From JBBROS01 sp964246015 (lineage in GTDB: Bacteria > Pseudomonadota > Alphaproteobacteria > Acetobacterales > Acetobacteraceae), in assembly GCA_964246015.1 (NCBI GenBank), contig CAXTPG010000010.1, forward strand, positions 1 to 64,000: DNA of 64,000 bases, given 5' to 3'. The notes beneath the pieces are model-generated. The model ran no database searches. It saw only the letters and a program-made list of their open reading frames with translations, and was not told the origin of the DNA. Below are positions 37,264 through 44,302 of the stretch, piece after piece (position 1 is the stretch's first letter; each line of letters opens with the position of its first letter). Made by a program: the position numbers and the translations under genes.

Positions 37264-37278
37264 GAACAAATGTGGAAC
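37264..37278 (-). promoter_or_regulatory. LexA (SOS) box of recA
   Basis: Read on the minus strand this is GTTC-CACATTT-GTTC, an exact match to the alphaproteobacterial direct-repeat SOS box GTTC-N7-GTTC. It lies 174 bases upstream of the recA ATG and immediately upstream of a good -35 element. Confidence 0.88.
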
Positions 37279-37288
37279 ATGACATTTC

Positions 37289-38332
37289 CTAGCGCGGGCG
37301 GGCGGTTCCGCGCAGGCGCCAGACGTAGGCGATGATTTCGGCCACCAGGCGGAAGTGTTCGGGCGGAACTTCGGAATCGAGCGGGAGGGCATGGAGGGCC
37401 CGGGCGAGGGGCGGATTGGCGACAAGGGGGACGCCGGCCTTGGTGGCGGCGTCGCGGATGCGGGCGGCGACGTCGTCCGTGCCTTTCGCGACGATCCGAG
37501 GGGCGGATTGGGCGCCGCGCTCGTAGGCGAGGGCGACGGCGTAGTGGGTGGGGTTGGTGACGACGACGGTCGCCTTTGCGACGGCGGCGAGCATGCGGCG
37601 GCGGCTGCGGGCGGTTCGGATCTGGCGGAGGCGGGCCTTGATGGCCGGGTCGCCTTCGGATTCGCGTTGTTCCTGTTTCTGGTCCTCGCGGCTCATGCGG
37701 TGGCGGGCGGCGAAGCGGTGCCGGGTCCAGGCGACGTCGACGATGGCGATGGCGGATTGGAGTGCGAGGATCAGCAGGAGAATGTGGAGGAGTTCGCGGG
37801 CCAGGTGGTCGAGGAGGGTTGCGGTGGTCCAGGCGGGGGCGGTGGGGAGGCCGGGCCAGGTGGCGGCGATGGCGGTCCAGACGGCCCAGCCGAGGATGGC
37901 GAGTTTCGCGAGGGATTTGAGGGCTTCGGCGGCGTTGTCGGGGCCGAAGACGCGTTTGAGGCCCCGGCGCGGGTCCAGGCGGGAGAGGTCGGGCATGGCG
38001 GCGCCGGCGTGGACGAGGAATCCGGTCTGCAGGAGGACGATGCCGGCGCCGGCCAGGGCCATGGCGAGGAGGAGGGGGAGTGCGGCGGCGGCCCAGGCGG
38101 CGGCGGCGTGGTGGAGGGCTTCGGCGGGGGCGGCCGTCATTGCCAGCATGTCGCGGAGGCGGCGGGCGAGCTGGGTGGCGAGGGCCGGGCCGGCCAGCGC
38201 GAGCACGAGCGCGGCGGCGGCTAGGCCGGCCGCGGTCACGAGTTCCCGGGAGAGGGGGGCCTGACCTTCCTCGCGGGCGCGCTGGAGGCGGCGTTCGCTG
38301 GGTGCTTGCGTGCGGTCTTCGGCGTCGGCCAT
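37289..38332 (-). CDS. flhB: Flagellar export gate protein FlhB
   Basis: The 347-residue protein begins MADAEDRTQAPSERRLQRAREEGQ, the typical FlhB start. It has four membrane helices (about 32-50, 83-105, 140-160, 180-200) and a cytoplasmic domain whose autocleavage site is N260-P261-T262-H263 in VVTNPTHYAVAL. It switches export from rod/hook to filament substrates. It is the last gene of the flgB-flgC-fliE-fliQ-fliR-flhB run and is separated from fliR by a 128-bp gap holding a repeat. Confidence 0.96.
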   Translation of the reverse strand: MADAEDRTQAPSERRLQRAREEGQAPLSRELVTAAGLAAAALVLALAGPALATQLARRLRDMLAMTAAPAEALHHAAAAWAAAALPLLLAMALAGAGIVLLQTGFLVHAGAAMPDLSRLDPRRGLKRVFGPDNAAEALKSLAKLAILGWAVWTAIAATWPGLPTAPAWTTATLLDHLARELLHILLLILALQSAIAIVDVAWTRHRFAARHRMSREDQKQEQRESEGDPAIKARLRQIRTARSRRRMLAAVAKATVVVTNPTHYAVALAYERGAQSAPRIVAKGTDDVAARIRDAATKAGVPLVANPPLARALHALPLDSEVPPEHFRLVAEIIAYVWRLRGTARPR

Positions 38333-38361
38333 GGGTTAGGGGGGGGCCGCGCTAGGGTAGG

Positions 38362-38402
38362 CAAGGGCTCTGCCCTTGATCCGCTGGGGCCTTGGGCCCC
38401 AG
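38362..38402. repeat. Dispersed double-hairpin repeat, family 2, copy A
   Basis: CAAGGGC-TCT-GCCCTTG (38362-38378) is followed by CTGGGGC-N5-GCCCCAG (38384-38402) and ACCCCGAAATC. The parts recur, partly inverted, at 42963-43040. It fills the gap between fliR and flhB, so it sits inside a transcribed operon. Confidence 0.65.
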
Positions 38403-38460
38403 ACCCCGAAATCTAAGTCATTGCATTTCACGTGTTTGCCTTCGATGGGGTGTGATCTCG

Positions 38461-39231
38461 TCAGAGACCCGGGAGCGTCGACCAGGCTTCGGCCAGTGCG
38501 GCGGACCAGGTGGCCAGCATCGGGGCGGCGAGCAGGGCCAGGAGCAGGAGGCCGCCCAGGATCTGGCCGGGGGCGGCGATGGTGAAGACCTGAAGTTGCG
38601 GCACGAGGCGGCCCAGCAGGCCTAGCGCGGCCTGGAACAGCGTGCCGACCAGCAGGAAGGGGGCGGCGAGGCGGATGGCGAGGCCGAACAGGGCAGAGAG
38701 CGCCGCCTGCACCGATTCGGCGGTGGGTCCGGCAGGCAGGACCTCGCCGGGGGGGAGAAGCTGGTAGCTGCCGGCGAGGGCGGAGAGGGGGAGGGCGTAG
38801 AGTCCGGTGGAGAGCACGAGCATGGGGACGGCGACGCCGAACATGCGGGAGAGGACGTCGGATTGGGCGCCGAGGGCCGGGTCCTGCTGGAGGACGCTGC
38901 TGAGACCGGTCATGGCGGAGACGATGGTCCCGGCCATGGCGATGGCGAGGGCGGGGAGGCGGGCAAGCCAGCCCAAGGCGGCACCGGCGAGGAGTTCGGC
39001 CGCGACCATGCCGGCGGCGCCCCAGCCGGGGGCGGAGGCGGGGACGAGCGGGGCGATCGCGGGGAGGAGGAGGAGGGTGAGCGCCAAAGCGAGGCCGGCG
39101 CGGAGGATGGGCGGGGGGTCGGCCTCGCCGAGACCGGGCATGAGCATGATGACGGCGCCGGTGCGGCAGAGGACGAGGGTGAAGGCGAAGGCGAGGCCCG
39201 GGAGCGCGGCGAGGAGGTCGGCGTCGGTCAT
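38461..39231 (-). CDS. fliR: Flagellar export gate protein FliR
   Basis: The protein has 256 residues with six hydrophobic segments and FliR blocks 'LPGLAFAFTLVLCRTGAVIMLMPGLGE', 'GTIVSAMTGLSSVLQQDPALGAQSDVLSRMFGV' and 'APFLLVGTLFQAALGLLGRLVPQLQVFTIAAPGQILGGLLLL'. FliR forms the FliP5-FliQ4-FliR1 export pore. Its start overlaps the fliQ stop by four bases (ATGA), indicating coupling. Confidence 0.95.
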   Translation of the reverse strand: MTDADLLAALPGLAFAFTLVLCRTGAVIMLMPGLGEADPPPILRAGLALALTLLLLPAIAPLVPASAPGWGAAGMVAAELLAGAALGWLARLPALAIAMAGTIVSAMTGLSSVLQQDPALGAQSDVLSRMFGVAVPMLVLSTGLYALPLSALAGSYQLLPPGEVLPAGPTAESVQAALSALFGLAIRLAAPFLLVGTLFQAALGLLGRLVPQLQVFTIAAPGQILGGLLLLALLAAPMLATWSAALAEAWSTLPGL

Positions 39232-39500
39232 CGGCCGCCCGCGGTGACGAGGCGATCCATGAGGACGTGGGCGAAGCCGGTGAGCTGCTCGGTCATGAAG
39301 GGGCCGAGGAGGGCGAGGGCGGCGCCGAGGACGAGGGCCTTGGGGAGGAAGGCGAGGGTGGGTTCGTTGATCTGGGTGACGGCCTGGAGCAGGGAGACGC
39401 AGAGGCCGATGACGAGGGCGGCGAGAAGAAGGGGTCCGCCGAGCTTGAGGGTGACCCAGAGGGCGTCGCGGAGGGCGGCGGCGGCTTCGGCTTCGGTCAT
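39228..39500 (-). CDS. fliQ: Flagellar export gate protein FliQ
   Basis: From the ATG at 39500 the protein has 90 residues and two membrane helices (about 16-38 and 50-75), with FliQ sequence TEAEAAAALRDALWVTLKLGG and CVSLLQAVTQINEPTLAFLPKALVL. A much longer upstream frame exists but is an artefact of GC-rich sequence. About 100 bp separate it from fliE; this gap holds a decayed GC hairpin repeat. Confidence 0.94.
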   Translation of the reverse strand: MTEAEAAAALRDALWVTLKLGGPLLLAALVIGLCVSLLQAVTQINEPTLAFLPKALVLGAALALLGPFMTEQLTGFAHVLMDRLVTAGGR

Positions 39501-39600
39501 GGCTGTAGGGTGGGCGTGCGGTGGGGCGGATCCTGGGCCGCCATGAGCCCGCCCCCGGCGCCTTTCTGGCCCAGGGAGGGGGGGCGATGCTGCGGGGCCA

Positions 39601-39888
39601 TCAGATCGGCATTCGCATGATGTCCTGGTAGGCCTGGACGACCTTGTCGCGGATGGCGACGGCGCCCTGGAGGGCGAGTTCGGCGCGGGTGACGGCGGTT
39701 GCGACCTCGGTGAGGTTGCCGGCGCCGGAGATGGCGCGGAGGGACTGGGTGTCGGCGGCGTGCCCGGCCTGGACGACGCCTTCCAGGGCGCGGCCGATCG
39801 CGGCGCCGAACCCGGTGTCACCGGCGGCGACCCGCGCGTAGGCGTTGGCGGCGCCGGAGGGGGTTACGGTGAGGGTCGGGATGGTCAC
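39601..39888 (-). CDS. fliE: Flagellar MS-ring/rod junction protein FliE
   Basis: The 95-residue protein ends in the conserved FliE region (NLTEVATAVTRAELALQGAVAIRDKVVQAYQDIMRMPI). It links the MS ring to the rod and is the first export substrate. Its start overlaps the stop of flgC by four bases. Confidence 0.93.
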   Translation of the reverse strand: MTIPTLTVTPSGAANAYARVAAGDTGFGAAIGRALEGVVQAGHAADTQSLRAISGAGNLTEVATAVTRAELALQGAVAIRDKVVQAYQDIMRMPI

Positions 39889-40292
39889 TTCAGCAGTTCG
39901 ATCGTGCGGGTGAGCATGGAGCGGGTGACTTCCAGCACGTTGAGGTTGGCGCTGTAGCTGCGCTGGGCTTCCCGCATGTCCATCACCTCGATGAAGGAGT
40001 TGACGTTGGGGGTGCGGACGTAGCCCTGGGCGTCGGCGGCGGGGTGGGACGGGTCGAAGCGTTGGGGGAGCGTGCCTTCGTCGGGGGCGATGCGGCGGAT
40101 GCGGACGGTTTCGGCGCCGAGGGCGCGGTCCATCCGGTTCTCGAACGAGACGAGCTTGCGGCGGTAGGGGTCGGCACCGGGGGTTGAGCCGGTGGTGTCC
40201 TGGTTGGCGAGGTTCTCGGCGATGACGCGGAGGCGGGCGGTCTGCGCGTCCATGCCGCGGGCGGAGATGGCGAGGGCTTTGGCGATGTCCAT
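39885..40292 (-). CDS. flgC: Flagellar proximal rod protein FlgC
   Basis: The 135-residue protein has the N-terminal rod motif SARGMDAQTARLRVIAENLANQDTT and the C-terminal YVRTPNVNSFIEVMDMREAQRSYSANLNVLEVTRSMLTRTIELL, both diagnostic. It lies 10 bp after flgB in the operon. Confidence 0.96.
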   Translation of the reverse strand: MDIAKALAISARGMDAQTARLRVIAENLANQDTTGSTPGADPYRRKLVSFENRMDRALGAETVRIRRIAPDEGTLPQRFDPSHPAADAQGYVRTPNVNSFIEVMDMREAQRSYSANLNVLEVTRSMLTRTIELLK

Positions 40293-40302
40293 GGCGCGGA
40301 TC

Positions 40303-40680
40303 CTACGCGGGGCGGCCGAAGGCGGTGCGGAGCATGGCGGCGTAGCGGCGGTGCAGGTTCAGCGTGAGTTCCTGGATGCCGGCGGTGTCGGCGACGCGGC
40401 CGAGCTGTTCCTCGATGGAAACGGCGTTGCCGTTGATGGATTTCGAGTGGGGGCGGGGCTGAGTTTCGCCGGCGGTGCGCCCGGTGGGCGCCTGGTGCAG
40501 GGGAGAGGTCTGGGACAGGCCGGGGGAGGCGAGTGCGGCCTGGAACGGGGTCACGTCCCGCGGTTGCCAGCCGGGGGTGTTGGCGTTGGCGACGTTCTGC
40601 GCAAGGAGGCGCTGGCGGCGGTCCACCCAGGCGAGGCGCTGTTCGGCGAGGTGGAAGATGCCGAGGTCGGTCGGGTCCAT
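40303..40680 (-). CDS. flgB: Flagellar proximal rod protein FlgB
   Basis: The 125-residue protein contains the rod-protein motif RQRLLAQNVANANTPGWQPRD near residue 22 and a C-terminal helix ELTLNLHRRYAAMLRTAFGRP. It is the first gene of the minus-strand flagellar operon. The 114-bp divergent gap in front of it contains a sigma-28-like site and a small palindrome. Confidence 0.93.
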   Translation of the reverse strand: MDPTDLGIFHLAEQRLAWVDRRQRLLAQNVANANTPGWQPRDVTPFQAALASPGLSQTSPLHQAPTGRTAGETQPRPHSKSINGNAVSIEEQLGRVADTAGIQELTLNLHRRYAAMLRTAFGRPA

Positions 40681-40732
40681 GCGACGGGCCTTTATGCGTG
40701 TGGTGGACGGTTGGAGGATGGGGGGGAGGGGT

Positions 40733-40760
40733 TAAGGAAAGATTGGAGGTGCGCCGTAAA
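40733..40760 (+). promoter_or_regulatory. Possible sigma-28-like promoter in the flgB/fliO divergent gap
   Basis: TAAG, 16 bases, then GCCGTAAA resembles the flagellar sigma-28 consensus (TAAA-N15-GCCGATAA) and points toward the plus-strand unknown gene-fliO-fliP. Spacing is one base long and the -35 has one mismatch. A palindrome CGGCAA-CCTT-TTGCCG at 40766-40781 follows and could be an operator. Confidence 0.3.
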
Positions 40761-40794
40761 TCTTGCGGCAACCTTTTGCCGGCAGGGTCTGGGC

Positions 40795-41073
40795 ATGAGC
40801 TTCTGCTGGCCCGATCCTGCGCCGCCCGATGCGCCCGTCCGCGCCGCGTTGCACCGTGCGTCGGCGATGGTGGGGATCGCGCGGGGGCTGGTGGCTTCGG
40901 GGCGGACGGTGGACCTGACGGGGCTGGAGGCGCTGGCCGGGGCGCTGTGCGCGCAGGTGCTGGATCTGCCGCCGGCGCAGGGGGCGGGGTTCCGGCCGGC
41001 GCTGGCGGAGCTTGCGGCGACGGTGTCCGCGCTGGATGAGGCGCTTCGCCTTCGGGCGGAGGGCCGCTCGTGA
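40795..41073 (+). CDS. Hypothetical protein in flagellar cluster, 92 aa
   Basis: I do not recognise it. The protein starts MSFCWPDPAPPDAPVRAALH and is Ala/Leu-rich and helical throughout (GIARGLVASGRTVDLTGLEALAGALC; FRPALAELAATVSALDEALRLRA), with no signal peptide. It lies 25 bp before fliO on the same strand and opens the divergent flagellar transcript, so a flagellar accessory or chaperone role is possible. Confidence 0.65.
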   Translation: MSFCWPDPAPPDAPVRAALHRASAMVGIARGLVASGRTVDLTGLEALAGALCAQVLDLPPAQGAGFRPALAELAATVSALDEALRLRAEGRS

Positions 41074-41098
41074 TTGTGCAACGGCAAAAGGCCGAAAC

Positions 41099-41377
41099 AT
41101 GTCGATCGGACTCGGGAACGTGGTGTGGGCCGTCGTGGCCCTGGGTGTGGTGCTGGGGCTCGTGGGGGTGGCCGCCCGGGGCGTTCGATGGACAGGGGTC
41201 GGCCGGGGCGGGGGGGGTGGGACCGGGGGACGATTGACGGTTGCGGCGGCGGTGCCGTTGGACCGGGCGCGTCGGCTGGTGCTGGTGCGGTGCGACGGGC
41301 GGGAGGTGCTGCTGCTGACGGGCGGCGGGGCGGATGTCGTGGTGGGATGGTTGCCGGCGCCCGGAGGGGCGGCGTGA
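41099..41377 (+). CDS. fliO: Flagellar biosynthetic protein FliO
   Basis: The protein has 92 residues: one N-terminal membrane helix (VVWAVVALGVVLGLVGVAA), a Gly-rich linker and the FliO domain pattern RLTVAAAVPLDRARRLVLVRCDGREVLLLTGG. FliO assists FliP assembly. It lies 67 bp before fliP, which supports the call. FliO is poorly conserved, so identification rests on pattern and context. Confidence 0.82.
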   Translation: MSIGLGNVVWAVVALGVVLGLVGVAARGVRWTGVGRGGGGGTGGRLTVAAAVPLDRARRLVLVRCDGREVLLLTGGGADVVVGWLPAPGGAA

Positions 41378-41444
41378 GGGGGGCGGGCGCGCCGATCGGG
41401 TCGGTGCGCGTGCGGTGGTGGATTGTCACCGCTGGAGCGCGGGC

Positions 41445-42203
41445 ATGAGCGCCCGGACGGTGCCGTTGCTGCTGGCGTATGCGGCGTTGATCGCGTTCGT
41501 GTTGTTGTTGCCGGGGCTGGCCTGGGCGCAGTCGGTGACGGTGGATCTGGGGGCGGCCGGGCAGGCGGGGGCGACGGGGCGGCTGGTGCAGATCACGGCG
41601 CTGGTGACGGTGCTGTCGCTGGCGCCGAGCCTGCTGGTGATGGGGACGGCGTTCACGCGGATCGTGATCGTGCTGTCGCTGCTGCGGAGTGCCATCGGGG
41701 CGCAGGGGACGCCGCCGAACATGGTGTTGATCGGGCTGTCGTTGTTCCTGACGTTCTATGTGATGCAGCCGACGTTGGAGCAGGCGTGGGCCGCGGGCGT
41801 GGTGCCGATGTCCGAGGGGCGGGTGGCGGAGCTGGAGGGGTTGCGGCTGGTGGCGGAGCCGTTCCATCGGTTCATGGCGGGGAACGTTCGGGGGAGCGAC
41901 CTGCAGTTGTTCCAGGATCTGGCCGGGTTGCCGGCGGCGGAGGGACCGGGCCAGGTGTCGTGGCGGGCACTGGTGCCTGCGTTCATGATCGGAGAGATGC
42001 GGCGGGCATTCGAGATGGGGTTCCTGCTGTATCTGCCGTTTCTGGTGATCGACCTGGTCGTGGGCAGCGTGTTGATGTCGCTGGGGATGATGATGCTGCC
42101 GCCGAACGCGGTGTCGTTGCCGTTCAAGCTGATCTTTTTCGTGCTGGTGGATGGGTGGCGGCTGGTGTCGGGGAGCCTGGTGCAGGGGTTCGTGCCGTCC
42201 TGA
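41445..42203 (+). CDS. fliP: Flagellar export gate protein FliP
   Basis: The ATG at 41445 has GGAG 9 bases upstream. A cleavable signal peptide (MSARTVPLLLAYAALIAFVL to AWAQ) is followed by the FliP blocks 'LVMGTAFTRIVIVLSLLRSAIGAQGTPPNMVLIGLSLFLTFYVM', 'ALVPAFMIGEMRRAFEMGFLLYLPFLVIDLVVGSVLMSLGMMMLPP' and 'LPFKLIFFVLVDGWRLVSGSLV'. Length 252 residues is normal. It forms the export pore with FliQ and FliR. Confidence 0.97.
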   Translation: MSARTVPLLLAYAALIAFVLLLPGLAWAQSVTVDLGAAGQAGATGRLVQITALVTVLSLAPSLLVMGTAFTRIVIVLSLLRSAIGAQGTPPNMVLIGLSLFLTFYVMQPTLEQAWAAGVVPMSEGRVAELEGLRLVAEPFHRFMAGNVRGSDLQLFQDLAGLPAAEGPGQVSWRALVPAFMIGEMRRAFEMGFLLYLPFLVIDLVVGSVLMSLGMMMLPPNAVSLPFKLIFFVLVDGWRLVSGSLVQGFVPS

Positions 42204-42250
42204 GGGGAAACCGGCGGGGTCCGGGGCGTTGTGGATGTCAGGAGGGCCCC

Positions 42251-42430
42251 ATGGACCAGAAGCATACCGAGACGACGATCGAGCATACGGATGGCGAGCA
42301 GAATACGGGGAACCACAAGACGCCGGGTGCCCCGGATGCCGGTGGGGCGGATCGGTTCGGGGGAAGCCGGAGCGGGGCGGAGAACCTCGAGGAGGTTGCG
42401 CCGGAGAAGGACGAGCGCGGGCGGGTCTGA
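42251..42430 (+). CDS. Small acidic hydrophilic protein, 59 aa
   Basis: The protein begins MDQKHTETTIEHTDGEQNTG and is rich in Glu, Asp, Gly and Asn with no hydrophobic segment, so it is likely disordered. A strong GGAGGG site lies 4-9 bases before the ATG. It follows fliP by 47 bp on the same strand. Similar short acidic proteins occur in related bacteria as far as I recall, but no function can be given. Confidence 0.6.
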   Translation: MDQKHTETTIEHTDGEQNTGNHKTPGAPDAGGADRFGGSRSGAENLEEVAPEKDERGRV

Positions 42431-42596
42431 TCCGGGTTTTGGCCGGGCGGTCTTGTTGAGTGGCTTGCGCGCGGCGGGTTGCGCGAGGATTTACCCCGCT
42501 TCAGGGTATGGCGATTACGGTGCGGGGCTGCCGCCATGATTTGGCGGTCGGGTGGGCGGCCCTTGATGTGCGGGCGGTTTGAGCGGGGTTTTTTCG

Positions 42597-43007
42597 ATGG
42601 ACGCGTTGGAGACGGGGCGGCGGATCCGGGGGGAGGTTATCGGGGCTGAGCGGTCGGAGGCGGCGCTGGACGGGGCGACGTTCGACCGCGAGTTCCAGGA
42701 GCTGGCGCTGCGGAGCTGCTGGGGCGATGTGTGGGCGCGGCCGGGGTTGGGGCGGCGGGAGCGGAGCCTGGTGGTGCTGGGGATGCTGGCGGCGTTGGGG
42801 AAGCCTGCGGAGTTGGCGATCCATGTGCGGGGAGCGCTGACGAACGGGGTGGCGGCGGATGAGATCAAGGAGGTGCTGCTGATGGCGTGCATCTATTGCG
42901 GGGTTCCGGCGGCGGGGGAGGCGTTCCGGGCGGCGCGGGGGGTTTTGGAGGATCTGCAAGGACAAGGGGCTTTGCCCCTTGGAACCCCATCAAAGGCGAG
43001 CCTTTGA
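42597..43007 (+). CDS. Carboxymuconolactone decarboxylase family protein (PcaC-like)
   Basis: From the ATG at 42597 (MDALETGRRIRGEVIGAE) the protein has 136 residues. The CMD core is WARPGLGRRERSLVVLGMLAALGKPAELAIHVRGALTNGVAADEIKEVLLMACIYCGVPAAGEAFRAA, close to PcaC of the protocatechuate pathway. No other pca genes sit beside it, although CoA-transferase genes lie 5 kb on. The last ~17 residues (GQGALPLGTPSKASL) are encoded by a dispersed hairpin repeat that provides the stop codon, so the native C-terminus was probably shorter. Confidence 0.85.
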   Translation: MDALETGRRIRGEVIGAERSEAALDGATFDREFQELALRSCWGDVWARPGLGRRERSLVVLGMLAALGKPAELAIHVRGALTNGVAADEIKEVLLMACIYCGVPAAGEAFRAARGVLEDLQGQGALPLGTPSKASL

Positions 43008-43040
43008 AATCCAATGCTTCAACAATCGGGGTCTGGGGCT
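42963..43040. repeat. Dispersed double-hairpin repeat, family 2, copy B
   Basis: CAAGGGGC-TTT-GCCCCTTG (42963-42981), then TCAAAGG-CGAG-CCTTTGA (42990-43007), then GGGGTCTGGGGC near 43028, which is the complement of GCCCCAGACCCC in copy A. The element overlaps the end of the PcaC-like gene and reaches toward tRNA-Leu. Confidence 0.65.
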
Positions 43041-43130
43041 TGCGGCGGAGGCTTCTTCGGTCGAGGGCGGCGAATGCCCCTTGACCCCGGTGGCACCGGG
43101 GGCTACCCACCCGCCTCCGGCGCACGGAAT

Positions 43131-43217
43131 GCCCAGGTGGCGGAATTGGTAGACGCGCAGGTTTCAGGTACCTGTGGCCGCAAGGTCGTGAAAGTTCGAG
43201 TCTTTTCCTGGGCACCA
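43131..43217 (+). tRNA. tRNA-Leu (anticodon CAG)
   Basis: Acceptor arms GCCCAGG (43131-43137) and CCTGGGC (43207-43213) pair over 7 bp, with discriminator A and encoded CCA (43215-43217). The anticodon stem CAGGT/ACCTG encloses loop TTCAGGT, anticodon CAG at 43165-43167. The extra arm is long, as in class II leucine tRNAs. Length 87. Confidence 0.95.
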
Positions 43218-43225
43218 TCTGCATC

Positions 43226-43879
43226 GTGACATCAACGCAGTTCCTGCCGAATGCGACCATCCACCTGCACAAGCACGACCTGCCCGAGGGCGTCGCGCTG
43301 GGGCCGGTGGTTGCGGTCGATACCGAGACGATGGGGCTGAACCCGCATCGCGACCGATTGTGTCTGGTGCAGATGTCGGCGGGGGATGGAGTCGCGCACC
43401 TGGTGCAGCTGATTCCGGAGTCCCTGGGGGGGCGCGGATACGACGCTCCGAACCTGGCCCGGCTGATGGCGGACCCCGGCGTCGTGAAGCTGATGCATTT
43501 CGCTCGGTTCGACGTGGCGGTGCTACAGCAGGCGTTCGGGATCACGGTGGCGCCGGTGTGCTGCACGAAGATCGCGGCGAAGCTGGTGCGGACGTTCACG
43601 GACCGGCATGGGCTGAAGGACCTGACGGCGCAGTTGGTGGGCGTCGATCTGTCGAAGCAGCAGCAGACGTCGGATTGGGGATCGCCGGAGTTGACGCCCG
43701 AGCAGATGGCGTATGCGGCGTCCGACGTGTTGTACCTGCACAAGCTGTGGGGCAAGCTGCAGGCGTTGCTGGTGCGGGAGGGGCGTCTGGCATTGGCGCA
43801 GGCGTGCTTCGATTTCCTGCCGACGCGGTGCCGGCTGGATTTGCTGGGGTATGAGGACCCGGACATCTTCCGGCACTGA
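43226..43879 (+). CDS. rnd: RNase D-like 3'-5' exonuclease
   Basis: The 217-residue protein starts at GTG 43226, 9 bp after tRNA-Leu. It has the DEDDy exonuclease residues: D32 and E34 in AVDTETMGL, D96 in HFARFDVAVL, and Y163 with D167 in YAASDVLYL. The C-terminal HRDC domains of classical RNase D are absent, as in short alphaproteobacterial homologues. It probably trims 3' ends of structured RNAs such as the adjacent tRNA. Confidence 0.9.
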   Translation: MTSTQFLPNATIHLHKHDLPEGVALGPVVAVDTETMGLNPHRDRLCLVQMSAGDGVAHLVQLIPESLGGRGYDAPNLARLMADPGVVKLMHFARFDVAVLQQAFGITVAPVCCTKIAAKLVRTFTDRHGLKDLTAQLVGVDLSKQQQTSDWGSPELTPEQMAYAASDVLYLHKLWGKLQALLVREGRLALAQACFDFLPTRCRLDLLGYEDPDIFRH

Positions 43880-43945
43880 CGCGCCGCAGACTTGCCGCCT
43901 GGGGGGCCCGGTCGCATGATCGCGGGGCTTGAGGGTGGAAACAAG

Positions 43946-44302
43946 ATGACGACGGGGCCAGAGGCCGAGTACCGCGGGTTCCTGCGGGAGGGCCGGTTCA
44001 TGATCCAGCGCAGCCGGTCGAGCGGGCGGCACGTGTTCTATCCTCGGGTCGTGGCGCCGGGGACGGGGGAGCGGGATCTGGAGTGGGTGGCGGCGTCCGG
44101 GCGGGGGATCGTCTATGCCATCACGGTCAACCGAGCCCGGGATTCCACGTACAACCTGGCGCTGGTGGATCTGGCCGAGGGGCCGCGGATGATGACGCGG
44201 ATCGAGGGGGTCGAGACGGTGCCGATCGGGACCGTCGTGGAGGCTCGGATCATCGAGGACGCGGGTGCTCCGCTGGTCGTGTTCGTGCCGGTGGCGTCGT
44301 GA
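43946..44302 (+). CDS. DUF35-type OB-fold protein lacking the zinc-ribbon cysteines
   Basis: From the ATG at 43946 the protein has 118 residues (MTTGPEAEYRGFLREGRFMIQRSRSSGRHVFYPRV). The opening matches the rubredoxin-like zinc ribbon plus OB-fold proteins that partner thiolase-like enzymes, normally QRCxxCGxxxFYPRxxCxxC. Here all four cysteines are replaced (RSRSSGR; VVAPGTGE), so it should not bind zinc there. The OB fold (IVYAITVNRA...DLAEGPRMMTRIEGVETVPIGTVVEARI) is intact. Its stop overlaps the GTG of the thiolase-like gene. ATG 43916 is an alternative start. Confidence 0.82.
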   Translation: MTTGPEAEYRGFLREGRFMIQRSRSSGRHVFYPRVVAPGTGERDLEWVAASGRGIVYAITVNRARDSTYNLALVDLAEGPRMMTRIEGVETVPIGTVVEARIIEDAGAPLVVFVPVAS

